From: Rhodoferax sp.
GTDB lineage: Bacteria > Pseudomonadota > Gammaproteobacteria > Burkholderiales > Burkholderiaceae_C
Reading direction: 5' to 3'
Assembly (NCBI GenBank): GCA_020048795.1
Contig: JAIFMA010000034.1
Location: 1-17,108, forward strand
Length of the DNA: 17,108 nt
In this document: positions 1-7,218 of the stretch, piece by piece
Layout of the letters: each line of letters starts with the position of its first letter
Numbering within the stretch: position 1 is the stretch's first letter
Position numbers and translations under genes: made by a program
Notes under the pieces: generated by a model
Told to the model about the DNA's origin: nothing
The model's database searches: none
The model's input: the letters and a program-made list of their open reading frames with translations, nothing else

Positions 1-373
1 CTAGTTTTTTTGAAATGCCCATGTCACTGCCCCGCATGGATTTCGCCTGATCCAATGCCCATCTTTTTAGTTTGCGGGTGTCTGCGTGCTTTGCTGCTGC
101 GCCCTTTTTCCCGGCCCCGCTTGCTTTTGTTGACTCGTAATATGTCCGTATGGACTGGGTCAAATCAATAACACTTTCCGCCTCAATATTCCCGCCAGGG
201 CTGATACTTTGGCATAGCCTCAAAAACTGCAAACAAAGCGGCGATGCGATTACATCCGGGTCAGATGCGAGTGTGTCCAGCGCATCTTCGATTATTTCCC
301 GCGCTTTGCCCTCGGGTGTGGCTATCCACCTATTCCATATTTCAAGGTCGGTTAGACCGTCTAAGTCATCCAT
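1..373 (-). CDS. hypothetical protein, partial (3' end beyond window)
   Basis: An open frame starts at ATG 373-371 and runs 124 codons to the left window edge without a stop. The start is supported by AAGGAG about 8 bases upstream on the minus strand. The protein begins MDDLDGLTDLEIWNRW, is acidic in its first half, and has a lysine/alanine-rich stretch (ASGAGKKGAAAKHADTRKLK) around residues 86-105 followed by a basic, probably helical segment. There is no signal peptide or membrane segment. I do not recognise the family. It follows the integrase in the same orientation with a 113-base gap, so it is probably the first cargo gene of the integrated element. The open frame and the good ribosome binding site make it likely to be a real gene; its function is unknown. 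Confidence 0.6.
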   Translation of the reverse strand, partial: MDDLDGLTDLEIWNRWIATPEGKAREIIEDALDTLASDPDVIASPLCLQFLRLCQSISPGGNIEAESVIDLTQSIRTYYESTKASGAGKKGAAAKHADTRKLKRWALDQAKSMRGSDMGISKKL

Positions 374-486
374 AGATAACGCTCCTTGTCGCGTCAACCC
401 TGAGAATGAACCATCGCCAGCCGGTCAAGGTGTCCGGTTTTCCCTCCGTCGAGGTAGGCGTGGTCAAAAAATTGTAACTGGTGGTC

Positions 487-1716
487 TTACGCTGCCCTGA
501 GTTGAACCACGTTGTCGCCAGTGCGAAGCCGGTCGCAGTAATCGGCCCATGCTTGCATCAGAACAATTCGATCAGCCAGATACTGAGTCCGGTCGTATGC
601 GCCCCCCAGCTCTTCTGTGCTGCCGTGGGACAAGAGACGCTCGATGACCTCCTTGTCAAAGTGCAACACCTCTCTGGCCATCGTGCGAATGCTGGCCCTG
701 AACCCATGTGGAACGTGGTCGGTGTACCCCATGCTGCGCAGCGCCTGCCGACAAGTGTTCTCGCTGATCGTGCGGCCCTGCCCTCGCTCACTGGGGAACA
801 CCAGCGCCCCCATGCCGGTAAGCGGCCGCATATCTTTGAGTACGTCAATGGCCTGCTGTGCCAATGGCACCAGGTGGGGTTTGCCGGTGGCCTTGCCGGT
901 AACGGTGCGCTTCATTCTGGCTGCAGGTATCGTCCATAGCGCCTGATCGAAGTCAATTTCTGACCAGGCCATGCCCGTCACCTCATTGGGTCGTTGGCAG
1001 GTCAGAGCATGGATTTTCAGCGCAGCTCTTGTCACATAACTGCCCCCGTAAGCGTCCATATCCTTGAGCATGGCTGCGTATCGTGTGGGGTCAACAATGG
1101 CCGGTCGGTGGCCTTTGACTGCGGTCTTGAGCCCAGCGCCAAGGTCTGCGGCTGGGTTTGATTCTGCTCTGCCCGTTGCAATGGCGAACCTGAAAACCTC
1201 GCTCATGATGCCGTGGGCTCGGTGGGTGGTGTCAATCGCCCCCCGGCCCTCGATCCTGCGCAGCGTCGCCAGCAACTCCTGTGCCTTCAGATCGACCAGT
1301 GGCCTGCCGCCAATCCACGGGAACAGGTTGTTGACCATGCGGCTCATAACGGTGTTGGTGTGGACCTCTGACCATCCTGATGATTTGGTGGTGTGCCACT
1401 CGCGTGCAATGGCTTCAAAGGTGTTGTCGGATGCCGTGGCCTGGGTCAGCTTGTCAATGCGCCGCTGCTGCGCTGGATCGGTACCGGCCTTGAGTAATTT
1501 TCTGGCCTCGTCTGCTGCGTCGCGCGCCGCCTTGAGCCCGACCTCGGGATACACGCCCAACGCGAGCCGATTCTCTTTGCCAGCAAATCGGTACTTCATG
1601 CGCCAGTACTTCGACCCGGCCTGGGTGACTTCCAAATACATGCCAGCGCCGTCAAAGTGCTTACCGGCATCCTGAGGAACCTTGAGTTGTCTGATTTGGG
1701 CATCAGTCAGGGGCAT
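487..1716 (-). CDS. site-specific tyrosine recombinase (P4-type integrase)
   Basis: Cuts and rejoins DNA at attachment sites to integrate or excise a mobile element. The 409-residue product has an N-terminal arm-binding (DUF4102) domain at about residues 1-90, opening MPLTDAQIRQLKVPQ. A core-binding domain follows at about 95-190 and then the catalytic domain. The expected catalytic set is visible: Arg242 (in CQRPNEV), His337-x-x-Arg340 (HGFR), His364 (LLSH) and Tyr374 (AYDR), followed by the family's MQAWADY tail. The start at 1716 is preferred because GGAGAA lies 5-8 bases upstream. An in-frame ATG at 1809 would add 31 residues encoded by the repeat and promoter region and has no good ribosome site. 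All catalytic residues are present, so the enzyme looks intact. The specific element family cannot be told from this gene alone. Confidence 0.93.
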   Translation of the reverse strand: MPLTDAQIRQLKVPQDAGKHFDGAGMYLEVTQAGSKYWRMKYRFAGKENRLALGVYPEVGLKAARDAADEARKLLKAGTDPAQQRRIDKLTQATASDNTFEAIAREWHTTKSSGWSEVHTNTVMSRMVNNLFPWIGGRPLVDLKAQELLATLRRIEGRGAIDTTHRAHGIMSEVFRFAIATGRAESNPAADLGAGLKTAVKGHRPAIVDPTRYAAMLKDMDAYGGSYVTRAALKIHALTCQRPNEVTGMAWSEIDFDQALWTIPAARMKRTVTGKATGKPHLVPLAQQAIDVLKDMRPLTGMGALVFPSERGQGRTISENTCRQALRSMGYTDHVPHGFRASIRTMAREVLHFDKEVIERLLSHGSTEELGGAYDRTQYLADRIVLMQAWADYCDRLRTGDNVVQLRAA

Positions 1717-1739
1717 GTTGTTTTCTCCAATGAAGTTGA

Positions 1740-1781
1740 TGCCCCCAGCGGTTTTGGGACATGCCCCCAATTCTGCCCCCA
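1740..1781 (-). repeat. three direct TGGGGGCA repeats upstream of the integrase
   Basis: On the minus strand TGGGGGCA occurs three times, at 1781-1774, 1769-1762 and 1747-1740, spaced 12 and 22 bases apart, all within 65 bases of the integrase start. The repeats overlap the candidate -10 box. Their position and iteration fit arm-type binding sites for the N-terminal domain of the integrase, or an autoregulatory operator. The sequence shows the repeats directly; the role is inference. Confidence 0.6.
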
Positions 1782-1799
1782 CGTTACCCCGCCAGTCAA
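1770..1799 (-). promoter_or_regulatory. candidate integrase promoter
   Basis: On the minus strand a TTGACT -35 box (1799-1794) is followed after 18 bases by CAGAAT (1775-1770). The -10 matches consensus at four of six positions. It lies 54 bases before the integrase ATG and overlaps one TGGGGGCA repeat. It is a reasonable but unproven promoter. Confidence 0.35.
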
Positions 1800-1828
1800 T
1801 ACATGTCATTAGCCAACGTTAGACGTAA

Positions 1829-1863
1829 AAAAACCCTAAGTGCTTGATTTACTTAGGGTTTTT
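1829..1863 (-). terminator. bidirectional intrinsic terminator after tRNA-fMet
   Basis: A 13-base perfect inverted repeat (arms 1829-1841 and 1851-1863, loop of 9) has a CCCTAAGT/ACTTAGGG core. It is flanked by A/T runs that become a U-tract in either direction. It lies about 30 bases past the tRNA 3' end and probably ends the ribosomal operon transcript. It would also stop transcripts coming from the left. Confidence 0.85.
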
Positions 1864-1893
1864 GCTGTTGTTAGCCGTCGAAAACGACTTAAC

Positions 1894-1970
<77 letters not shown>

Positions 1971-1988
1971 GTAATTAGTAATTGTAAC

Positions 1989-2387
1989 TTATTCGGCTGC
2001 TGCAATCGGCACCGCAACATCTGTTTCTGCGGCGCGATCAACCAATTCAACCAATGCCATCGGCGCATTGTCACCCACGCGAAACCCCATTTTTAGAATA
2101 CGCGTGTAACCCCCTGGGCGTACGTTGAAACGCGGACCGAGCTCGTTGAACAATTTGACAACACTGCCACGATCACGCAAACGGTCGAACGCCAACCGGC
2201 GATTCGCCACAGTCGCCACCTTGGCCAGCGTGATCATTGGCTCAATAACTCGACGAAGTTCTTTGGCTTTGGGAAGCGTTGTCTTGATCGTCTCACACTC
2301 AATGAGCGAGTTCATCATATTGCGCAGCATCGCCAAACGATGCGACGAAGTCCTATTTAACTTACGTAATCCATGTCCGTGACGCAT
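1989..2387 (-). CDS. rplQ: 50S ribosomal protein L17
   Basis: L17 binds 23S rRNA in the large subunit near the exit tunnel. The 132-residue product has the family opening MRHGHGLRKLNRTSSHR and the conserved LRNMMNSLIECETIKTTL helix, with a short C-terminal tail ending AAAE. E. coli L17 is 127 residues, so length is normal. The start has AAGGAA upstream. It is the last protein gene of the alpha operon, 64 bases after rpoA and 18 bases before tRNA-fMet. Confidence 0.97.
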   Translation of the reverse strand: MRHGHGLRKLNRTSSHRLAMLRNMMNSLIECETIKTTLPKAKELRRVIEPMITLAKVATVANRRLAFDRLRDRGSVVKLFNELGPRFNVRPGGYTRILKMGFRVGDNAPMALVELVDRAAETDVAVPIAAAE

Positions 2388-2451
2388 AACAATTTCCTTA
2401 GTTTATATTTTGACAAACAGCCGTGTCAGGTACTGCCAGTTGCGCTGTAAC

Positions 2452-3441
2452 TCAGCGCTTTTCTAGTGCCGCCGGGGGCCAACTTTCCAGTTTCATACCT
2501 AGGGTAAGTCCGCGAGATGCCAATACCTCCTTGATCTCATTCAGCGACTTCCGGCCCAAATTAGGAGTTTTCAGCAACTCGTTTTCGGTCCGTTGGATTA
2601 AATCACCGATGTAATAAATATTCTCGGCCTTCAAACAATTCGCTGACCTAACGGTCAATTCCAGTTCATCCACAGGCCGAAGCAAAACTGGATCAAACTG
2701 AGAGCCACTGCGCGATGCCGGTGAAACAATGGTGTCGATCTCGCCACCTTCGAGTTGAGCGAACACTGCAAGTTGTTCAACCAGTATCTTTGCAGAAGCG
2801 CGAACAGCGTCCTCCGCTGACAACGCCCCATTGGTCTCAATATCAACGATCAACTTGTCCAAATCCGTCCGCTGCTCCACACGTGCGCTTTCGACGGTGT
2901 AGCTCACCCGCTTTACCGGCGAAAAGGACGCATCCAGCACAATTCTGCCTATCGATTTAGATGGCTCATCACCATGACGGCGCATCGTACCGGGAACATA
3001 ACCGCGTCCCTTTTCGACCTTGATCTGCATATCGAGCTTGCCCCCTGCCGCAAGGTTGGCAATGACGTGACGAGGATTAACTATTTCAACATCATGCGGT
3101 GTCTGAATGTCGCTAGCCGCGACAATGCCCTCGCTATCTTTGCGTAAACTCAGTGTTACATCGTCCCGATTGTGAAGCTTGAAAACCACACCCTTCAAAT
3201 TCAACAAAATATTGACGACATCCTCATGCACCCCGTCAATGGACGAATACTCATGAAGAACACCGGCAATCGTCACCTCAGTAGGTGCGTAGCCTGGCAT
3301 CGATGAAAGCAACACCCGCCTCAACGCATTACCCAAGGTGTGTCCGTATCCCCGTTCGAATGGTTCGAGCACGACCTTGGCGCGGTTGGCCGACAACTGC
3401 TCGACCTGAATCGTCTTCGGTTTTAACAAATTACTTTGCAT
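2452..3441 (-). CDS. rpoA: RNA polymerase subunit alpha
   Basis: The alpha dimer is the assembly platform for RNA polymerase, and its C-terminal domain contacts UP elements and activators. The 329-residue product matches the usual length. The N-terminal assembly domain spans about residues 1-235, with RGYGHTLGNALRRVLLSSM near residue 30-48. A linker leads to the C-terminal domain at about 250-329, which contains LGRKSLNEIKEVLASRGL. The start at ATG 3441 is chosen because GAGGGA lies about 7 bases upstream; an in-frame TTG at 3456 would overlap that site. It is separated from rpsD by an unusually structured 102-base spacer. Its place between rpsD and rplQ is the standard alpha operon order. 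Confidence 0.98.
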   Translation of the reverse strand: MQSNLLKPKTIQVEQLSANRAKVVLEPFERGYGHTLGNALRRVLLSSMPGYAPTEVTIAGVLHEYSSIDGVHEDVVNILLNLKGVVFKLHNRDDVTLSLRKDSEGIVAASDIQTPHDVEIVNPRHVIANLAAGGKLDMQIKVEKGRGYVPGTMRRHGDEPSKSIGRIVLDASFSPVKRVSYTVESARVEQRTDLDKLIVDIETNGALSAEDAVRASAKILVEQLAVFAQLEGGEIDTIVSPASRSGSQFDPVLLRPVDELELTVRSANCLKAENIYYIGDLIQRTENELLKTPNLGRKSLNEIKEVLASRGLTLGMKLESWPPAALEKR

Positions 3442-3464
3442 GGAAATTTCCCTCAATACCCCCG

Positions 3465-3530
3465 ACTCGTTACATCGGTAAGGCTGACAAAACGGACAAA
3501 GGCCTGCACAGGCCTTTGTTGCAAACGAGT
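3465..3530 (-). other. nested inverted repeats in the rpsD-rpoA spacer
   Basis: An 11-base inverted repeat (arms 3496-3506 and 3509-3519, core AAGGCCTG/CAGGCCTT) sits inside a second 7-base repeat, ACTCGTT 3465-3471 with AACGAGT 3524-3530. The transcript could form a two-tier hairpin. On the minus strand it is followed by a weakly U-rich CCGTTTTGTC, not a clean U-tract, so a full intrinsic terminator is unlikely. RNA processing, attenuation or translational control of rpoA are possible roles. Confidence 0.55.
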
Positions 3531-3543
3531 GACTACAGACGAA

Positions 3544-4167
3544 TTACCGTGAGTAAAGTTCGACAATCAGCGACTCATTCACGTCAGCCGCGAACTGATC
3601 ACGATCAGGTACAGCTTTAAAGATACCAGAGGCCTTCTCAGCGTTTACATCAACCCACGCCGGCATGCCAACCTGTTGCGCAAGTTGCAACGCCTCAACG
3701 ATCCGGTTCTGCTTGCTCGACTTCTCCCGCACTGCAATTACATCACCCACCTTGACCATGATGGAGGGAATATTGACAGCTTTACCATTCACAAGCATAG
3801 CTTTGTGAGAAACCAACTGCCGCGCCTCAGCCCTTGTAGAGCCGAATCCCATGCGGTAAACCACGTTATCCAAACGGGTTTCCAATAACGCCAGCAAATT
3901 CGCACCAGTATTGCCCTTACGGCGGTCAGCCTCCTGGAAATAACGGCGGAATTGTTTCTCAAGAATTCCATACATGCGCTTCACTTTTTGCTTTTCACGC
4001 AGTTGTAATCCAAAATCTGAAGTTCGCGCTCCCGACGTACGACCATGCTGCCCAGGTTTTGAATCAAACTTGGCTTTGTCTGATATGGAGCGCCGAGCAC
4101 TCTTTAAAAATAGGTCGGTGCCTTCGCGGCGGGAGAGTTTGGCCTTGGGCCCTAAATATCGTGCCAC
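3544..4167 (-). CDS. rpsD: 30S ribosomal protein S4
   Basis: S4 nucleates 30S assembly on the 5' domain of 16S rRNA, helps form the mRNA entry site, and in E. coli represses the alpha operon. The 207-residue product starts MARYLGPKAKLSRREG and carries the S4 RNA-binding domain at about residues 97-160, with RLDNVVYRMGFGSTRAEARQ. The C-terminus is the expected LIVELYSR. The start codon is GTG at 4167 with AAAGGAAA upstream. It is preceded by an 85-base spacer with two small hairpins and followed by a 102-base structured spacer, both larger than most gaps in this operon. Length equals that of E. coli S4 within one residue. Confidence 0.98.
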   Translation of the reverse strand: MARYLGPKAKLSRREGTDLFLKSARRSISDKAKFDSKPGQHGRTSGARTSDFGLQLREKQKVKRMYGILEKQFRRYFQEADRRKGNTGANLLALLETRLDNVVYRMGFGSTRAEARQLVSHKAMLVNGKAVNIPSIMVKVGDVIAVREKSSKQNRIVEALQLAQQVGMPAWVDVNAEKASGIFKAVPDRDQFAADVNESLIVELYSR

Positions 4168-4190
4168 TTGAATTTCCTTTTAATCATCTG

Positions 4191-4230
4191 CCGCAAAACT
4201 GCGGGAGCCACAGACTAATAGCGCTGTGGC
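4191..4230 (-). other. tandem small hairpins before rpsD
   Basis: Two inverted repeats lie in the rpsK-rpsD spacer: GCCACAG/CTGTGGC (4207-4213 and 4224-4230, loop 10) and CCGCA/TGCGG (4191-4195 and 4200-4204, loop 4). They end about 15 bases before the rpsD ribosome binding site. S4 is an autoregulator in E. coli, though there the site is upstream of rpsM. A control role here is speculative. Confidence 0.4.
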
Positions 4231-4252
4231 GGTGGGCTTGGTTAATAGTATG

Positions 4253-4657
4253 TTAGATCCGACGCCGCTTCTGAGGCCGGCAACCGTTATGTGGCACAGG
4301 GGTAACGTCTGCAATCATATTGATGCGAATCCCCAAAGCAGCCAAGGCACGCACTGAAGACTCGCGGCCAGGGCCAGGGCCCTTTATCTCGACATCAAGG
4401 TTCTTGATACCCTGCTCTATGGCAGCACGGCCAGCCACTTCAGAGGCCACTTGAGCTGCAAATGGTGTTGACTTGCGAGAGCCTTTGAAACCCTGCCCAC
4501 CTGAAGATGCCCACGACAACGAGTTCCCCTGCCGATCCGTAATGGTAATGATGGTGTTGTTGAAGGATGCGTGTACATGCGCGATGCCGTCAGCAACATT
4601 CTTGCGAACTTTCTTACGTACCCGCTGGGCAGCGTTATTGGCTGGTGCTTTTGCCAT
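4253..4657 (-). CDS. rpsK: 30S ribosomal protein S11
   Basis: S11 sits on the 30S platform near the decoding E site. The 134-residue product has the family core HVHASFNNTIITITDRQGN, then WASSGGQGFKGSRKSTPFAA, and ends in DVTPVPHNGCRPQKRRRI. The HNG Asn-Gly pair is the site of isoaspartate in well-studied S11 proteins. A lysine/arginine-rich N-terminus (RVRKKVRKNVADG) precedes the core. It follows rpsM by 19 bases, the usual alpha operon order. E. coli S11 is 129 residues. Confidence 0.98.
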   Translation of the reverse strand: MAKAPANNAAQRVRKKVRKNVADGIAHVHASFNNTIITITDRQGNSLSWASSGGQGFKGSRKSTPFAAQVASEVAGRAAIEQGIKNLDVEIKGPGPGRESSVRALAALGIRINMIADVTPVPHNGCRPQKRRRI

Positions 4658-4676
4658 AGTGATCTTTCAATAAAAC

Positions 4677-5042
4677 TTATTTCTTTAGCGATGCCGCAGC
4701 CTTACGCGGACCCTTACGCGTCCTGGCATTCGTACGTGTGCGTTGTCCCCGCAACGGCAATCCGCGGCGATGGCGGAATCCGCGATAACAACCAATATCC
4801 ATCAGCCGCTTGATATTCATGGTGGTTTCACGGCGGAGATCACCTTCGATGGTGATCTTGGCAACCTCATCACGAACTTTTTCAAGTTCATGGTCCGTGA
4901 GATCCTTGATTTTTTTAGAATAATCAATTCCACAAGCTTCACAAATTTTTCTTGCGCGACTACGGCCTACACCAAAAATGGCGGTTAAACCAATTTCAGA
5001 GTGCTTTTGCGGCGGAATATTGATACCAGCGATACGTGCCAT
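4677..5042 (-). CDS. rpsM: 30S ribosomal protein S13
   Basis: S13 lies on the 30S head and makes bridges to the 50S subunit and contacts with the P-site tRNA. The 121-residue product opens MARIAGINIPPQKHSEIGLT. The helix-two-turn-helix region follows, and the basic tail contains RGLPLRGQRTRTNARTRKG, the family signature that reaches the tRNA. GAGGA precedes the ATG. It begins the alpha operon in E. coli; here it is 24 bases downstream of rpmJ with no visible promoter between, so it is probably co-transcribed with the spc genes. Confidence 0.98.
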   Translation of the reverse strand: MARIAGINIPPQKHSEIGLTAIFGVGRSRARKICEACGIDYSKKIKDLTDHELEKVRDEVAKITIEGDLRRETTMNIKRLMDIGCYRGFRHRRGLPLRGQRTRTNARTRKGPRKAAASLKK

Positions 5043-5066
5043 ATTTATCCTCTATAACTCTTGCAA

Positions 5067-5180
5067 TTAACCCTGACGCTGCTTGTGTCGCGGATCGATA
5101 CAGATCACGCGCACAATGCCCTTGCGTCGAATAATTTTGCAGTTGCGGCAAATTTTCTTGACCGAAGCCGAAACCTTCAT
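5067..5180 (-). CDS. rpmJ: 50S ribosomal protein L36 (zinc-binding C+ form)
   Basis: L36 is the smallest 50S protein and binds near the peptidyl transferase region. This 37-residue gene is short enough to be missed by size filters. It reads MKVSASVKKICRNCKI at the start and ends DPRHKQRQG. Cys11, Cys14, Cys27 and His32 form the complete zinc ribbon, so this is the zinc-requiring C+ version rather than the zinc-free paralogue used under zinc starvation. It lies between infA and rpsM, as in many bacteria. GGAGAA is present upstream of ATG 5180. Confidence 0.97.
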   Translation of the reverse strand: MKVSASVKKICRNCKIIRRKGIVRVICIDPRHKQRQG

Positions 5181-5215
5181 TTCATTCTCCTAAAACAATT
5201 CTCTAACCGGTTTAA

Positions 5216-5434
5216 TTACTTGGCTCTAAAGACAATGCGTGCACGACTCAAGTCATATGGAGTGAGTTCAACTGTAACCTTGTCGCCCGGCAAAATACGA
5301 ATGTAGTGCATACGCATCTTGCCCGAAATATGACCTAGGACCACATGGCCGTTTTCGAGCTTTACCCGGAACGTGGCGTTCGGCAAATTCTCTACAATTT
5401 CACCCTGCATCTGAATAACATCATCTTTAGCCAT
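5216..5434 (-). CDS. infA: translation initiation factor IF-1
   Basis: IF-1 occupies the 30S A site during initiation and works with IF-2 and IF-3 to select the initiator tRNA. The 72-residue product matches the standard length and is a single OB-fold. It carries MAKDDVIQMQGEIVENLPNA, then GHISGKMRMHYIRILPGDKV, and ends SRARIVFRAK. The start at 5434 is the family start; the frame extends five codons upstream into the secY end without support. It starts 11 bases after the secY stop and is followed by rpmJ 35 bases later. An IF-1 gene and an initiator tRNA gene thus belong to the same apparent transcription unit. Confidence 0.97.
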   Translation of the reverse strand: MAKDDVIQMQGEIVENLPNATFRVKLENGHVVLGHISGKMRMHYIRILPGDKVTVELTPYDLSRARIVFRAK

Positions 5435-5445
5435 ATGTAATCTTC

Positions 5446-6756
5446 TCAAGAGGACTTGAAATTAGCCTTCTTTAGCAATGACTCATACTGCTGTGACATC
5501 ATGTAATTCTGAACCTGGGCCATAAAATCCATGGTCACAACAACGATAATTAACAACGATGTACCGCCAAAATAAAAAGGTACGTTGTATTTAAGAATAA
5601 GGAATTCCGGTAGTAGGCACACTAATGTAATATAAATGGCACCGACAAAAGTTAATCTAAGCAATATCTTGTCTATGTATTTTGCAGTATTATCACCAGG
5701 CCGGATACCCGGTACGAAAGCCCCACTCTTCTTCAGGTTTTCTGCCGTTTCCCGACTGTTAAACACAAGAGCAGTATAAAAAAAACAAAAGAAAATTATA
5801 GCAGCGGCGTACAGCATGACATAAATTGGTTGACCGGGGGTCAGCGAACCGGCAATATCCTTTAACCAACGCATGGACTCACCAGCACTGAACCACCCAA
5901 CTACAGTTGCAGGCAACAAAATAATTGACGAAGCAAAAATAGGAGGAATAACTCCCGCCATATTTAATTTCAGAGGCAGGTGCGAGGACTGACCTCCGTA
6001 AACCTTGTTCCCCACCTGTCTTCTCGCATAGTTAACCAGAATCTTCCTTTGACCGCGTTCAACAAACACAACAAAGTAGGTCACCAGCGCAACCAAAACA
6101 ATAATGAACAACGACACAATAATACTCATCGCACCTGTTCTGACCAGTTCCAGCAAACCACCAATAGCATTAGGAAGTCCAGCAGCAATGCCGCCAAAAA
6201 TCAATATGGAAATACCATTTCCTAAACCACGCTCAGTAATCTGCTCACCTAACCACATTAAAAACATAGTTCCCGCTGTCAACGTCACAACGGCAGTTAC
6301 TCGAAAACCCAATCCGGGCGAAATAACCAGACCCGCCGAGCTTTCCAAAGCCACGGCAATTCCCAACGACTGGAACAACGCCAAGCCTAGTGTCCCATAG
6401 CGGGTGTACTGCGTGATTTTTCGACGACCTGCCTCGCCTTCCTTTTTTAACTGCTCGAAAGCTGGCAACACATATCCTAACAACTGCATAATGATCGATG
6501 CAGAGATATACGGCATGATACCGAGCGCAAAAATCGTAAATCTGGACAACGCGCCGCCCGAGAACATATTGAACATTCCCAGGATCCCACCCTGTTGCCC
6601 CTTAAAGAACTGCTGCAACTGGACTGGATCAATCCCTGGCACAGGAATGTGGGCACCAATTCGGTACACGATCAGAGCGAGCAGCAAAAAAACCAAGCGA
6701 CGTCGAAGGTCTCCATATTTATCTGCTTTGGCTGCTGATCCTGCGCTGGTTGCCAC
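5446..6756 (-). CDS. secY: preprotein translocase subunit SecY
   Basis: SecY is the membrane channel through which unfolded proteins cross or enter the inner membrane, with SecE, SecG and the SecA motor. The 436-residue product shows about ten hydrophobic segments. The first is near residues 21-39, followed by the plug region with FNMFSGGALSRFTIFALGIM. The cytosolic loop QLKKEGEAGRRKITQYTRYG is followed by the NGISILIFGGI and FNSRETAENLKKSGAFVPGI family motifs. The start is GTG 6756 with AGAGGAAA upstream. It follows rplO by 20 bases. This stretch is visibly more AT-rich than rplR or rplF in the same operon (21 G+C of 60 in bases 5521-5580). Confidence 0.98.
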   Translation of the reverse strand: MATSAGSAAKADKYGDLRRRLVFLLLALIVYRIGAHIPVPGIDPVQLQQFFKGQQGGILGMFNMFSGGALSRFTIFALGIMPYISASIIMQLLGYVLPAFEQLKKEGEAGRRKITQYTRYGTLGLALFQSLGIAVALESSAGLVISPGLGFRVTAVVTLTAGTMFLMWLGEQITERGLGNGISILIFGGIAAGLPNAIGGLLELVRTGAMSIIVSLFIIVLVALVTYFVVFVERGQRKILVNYARRQVGNKVYGGQSSHLPLKLNMAGVIPPIFASSIILLPATVVGWFSAGESMRWLKDIAGSLTPGQPIYVMLYAAAIIFFCFFYTALVFNSRETAENLKKSGAFVPGIRPGDNTAKYIDKILLRLTFVGAIYITLVCLLPEFLILKYNVPFYFGGTSLLIIVVVTMDFMAQVQNYMMSQQYESLLKKANFKSS

Positions 6757-6776
6757 TTGCGGTTTCCTCTAAAAGC

Positions 6777-7208
6777 TTATGCCAAGAACCCGCCAGCAGA
6801 CTCGATGGCCCGTTTGGCCGCCGCAGTAGCCCCAATACCCGACAGTTTCACTGCCTTGGTAAGTTCACCTGACTTGATAATCTTTACCACTTTGGCCAGC
6901 TCACCAACCAAACCCGCCTGCTTCAGCACCAAAAGATTAATCTCAGACACCTCCAGCTGATTTAGCGCGCTTAGCGTCACCTCAGCATTGAACCTTAACA
7001 GTGCTGATTTGAAGCCACGTTTAGGCAAGCGGCGCTGCATGGGCATCTGACCGCCCTCGAATCCAACCTTGTGGTAACCGCCAGCGCGAGATTTCTGGCC
7101 TTTGTGGCCACGCCCAGCCGTCTTTCCTAACCCCGAACCAATGCCACGACCCACTCGACGCTTGTAATGCTTTGCCCCATCAGCGGGCTTGATACCGTTA
7201 AGTTCCAT
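6777..7208 (-). CDS. rplO: 50S ribosomal protein L15
   Basis: L15 is a late-assembling 50S protein with an extended glycine- and arginine-rich N-terminus that threads through 23S rRNA. The 143-residue product opens MELNGIKPADGAKHYKRRVG and carries the expected GSGLGKTAGRGHKGQKSR and GFEGGQMPMQRRLPKRGF segments. Two ATGs are adjacent; the one at 7208 is chosen because GAGAGG stands six bases ahead of it. It follows rpmD by 10 bases. E. coli L15 is 144 residues. Confidence 0.97.
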   Translation of the reverse strand: MELNGIKPADGAKHYKRRVGRGIGSGLGKTAGRGHKGQKSRAGGYHKVGFEGGQMPMQRRLPKRGFKSALLRFNAEVTLSALNQLEVSEINLLVLKQAGLVGELAKVVKIIKSGELTKAVKLSGIGATAAAKRAIESAGGFLA

Positions 7209-7218
7209 CATCAACCTC

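Larger units (their letters stand above)
1..1893. mobile_element. integrase end of a putative tRNA-fMet-associated integrative element (continues left)
   Basis: A P4-type integrase gene sits immediately past the 3' end of tRNA-fMet, followed by an unrecognised small gene. Integrases of this family commonly recombine into tRNA 3' ends and lie next to the resulting attachment site. The right boundary is therefore inferred to lie at or near the tRNA 3' end (about 1894). The partner copy of the tRNA 3' end is not present in the window, so the left boundary and size are unknown. The terminator at 1829-1863 could belong to the host operon rather than to the element. Confidence 0.5.

Noticed and set aside
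150..500. Plus-strand frame of 116 codons near the left edge
   Set aside because: The opposite strand carries the better-supported open frame with a strong AAGGAG site; the plus frame runs into the 3' end of the integrase.
1064..1675. Plus-strand frame of 203 codons opposite the integrase
   Set aside because: It is antisense to an integrase with a full catalytic set and has no family features.
3496..3519. rpsD-rpoA hairpin as a normal intrinsic terminator
   Set aside because: The stem is strong but is followed by CCGTTTTGTC rather than a U-tract, and rpoA needs read-through from upstream.
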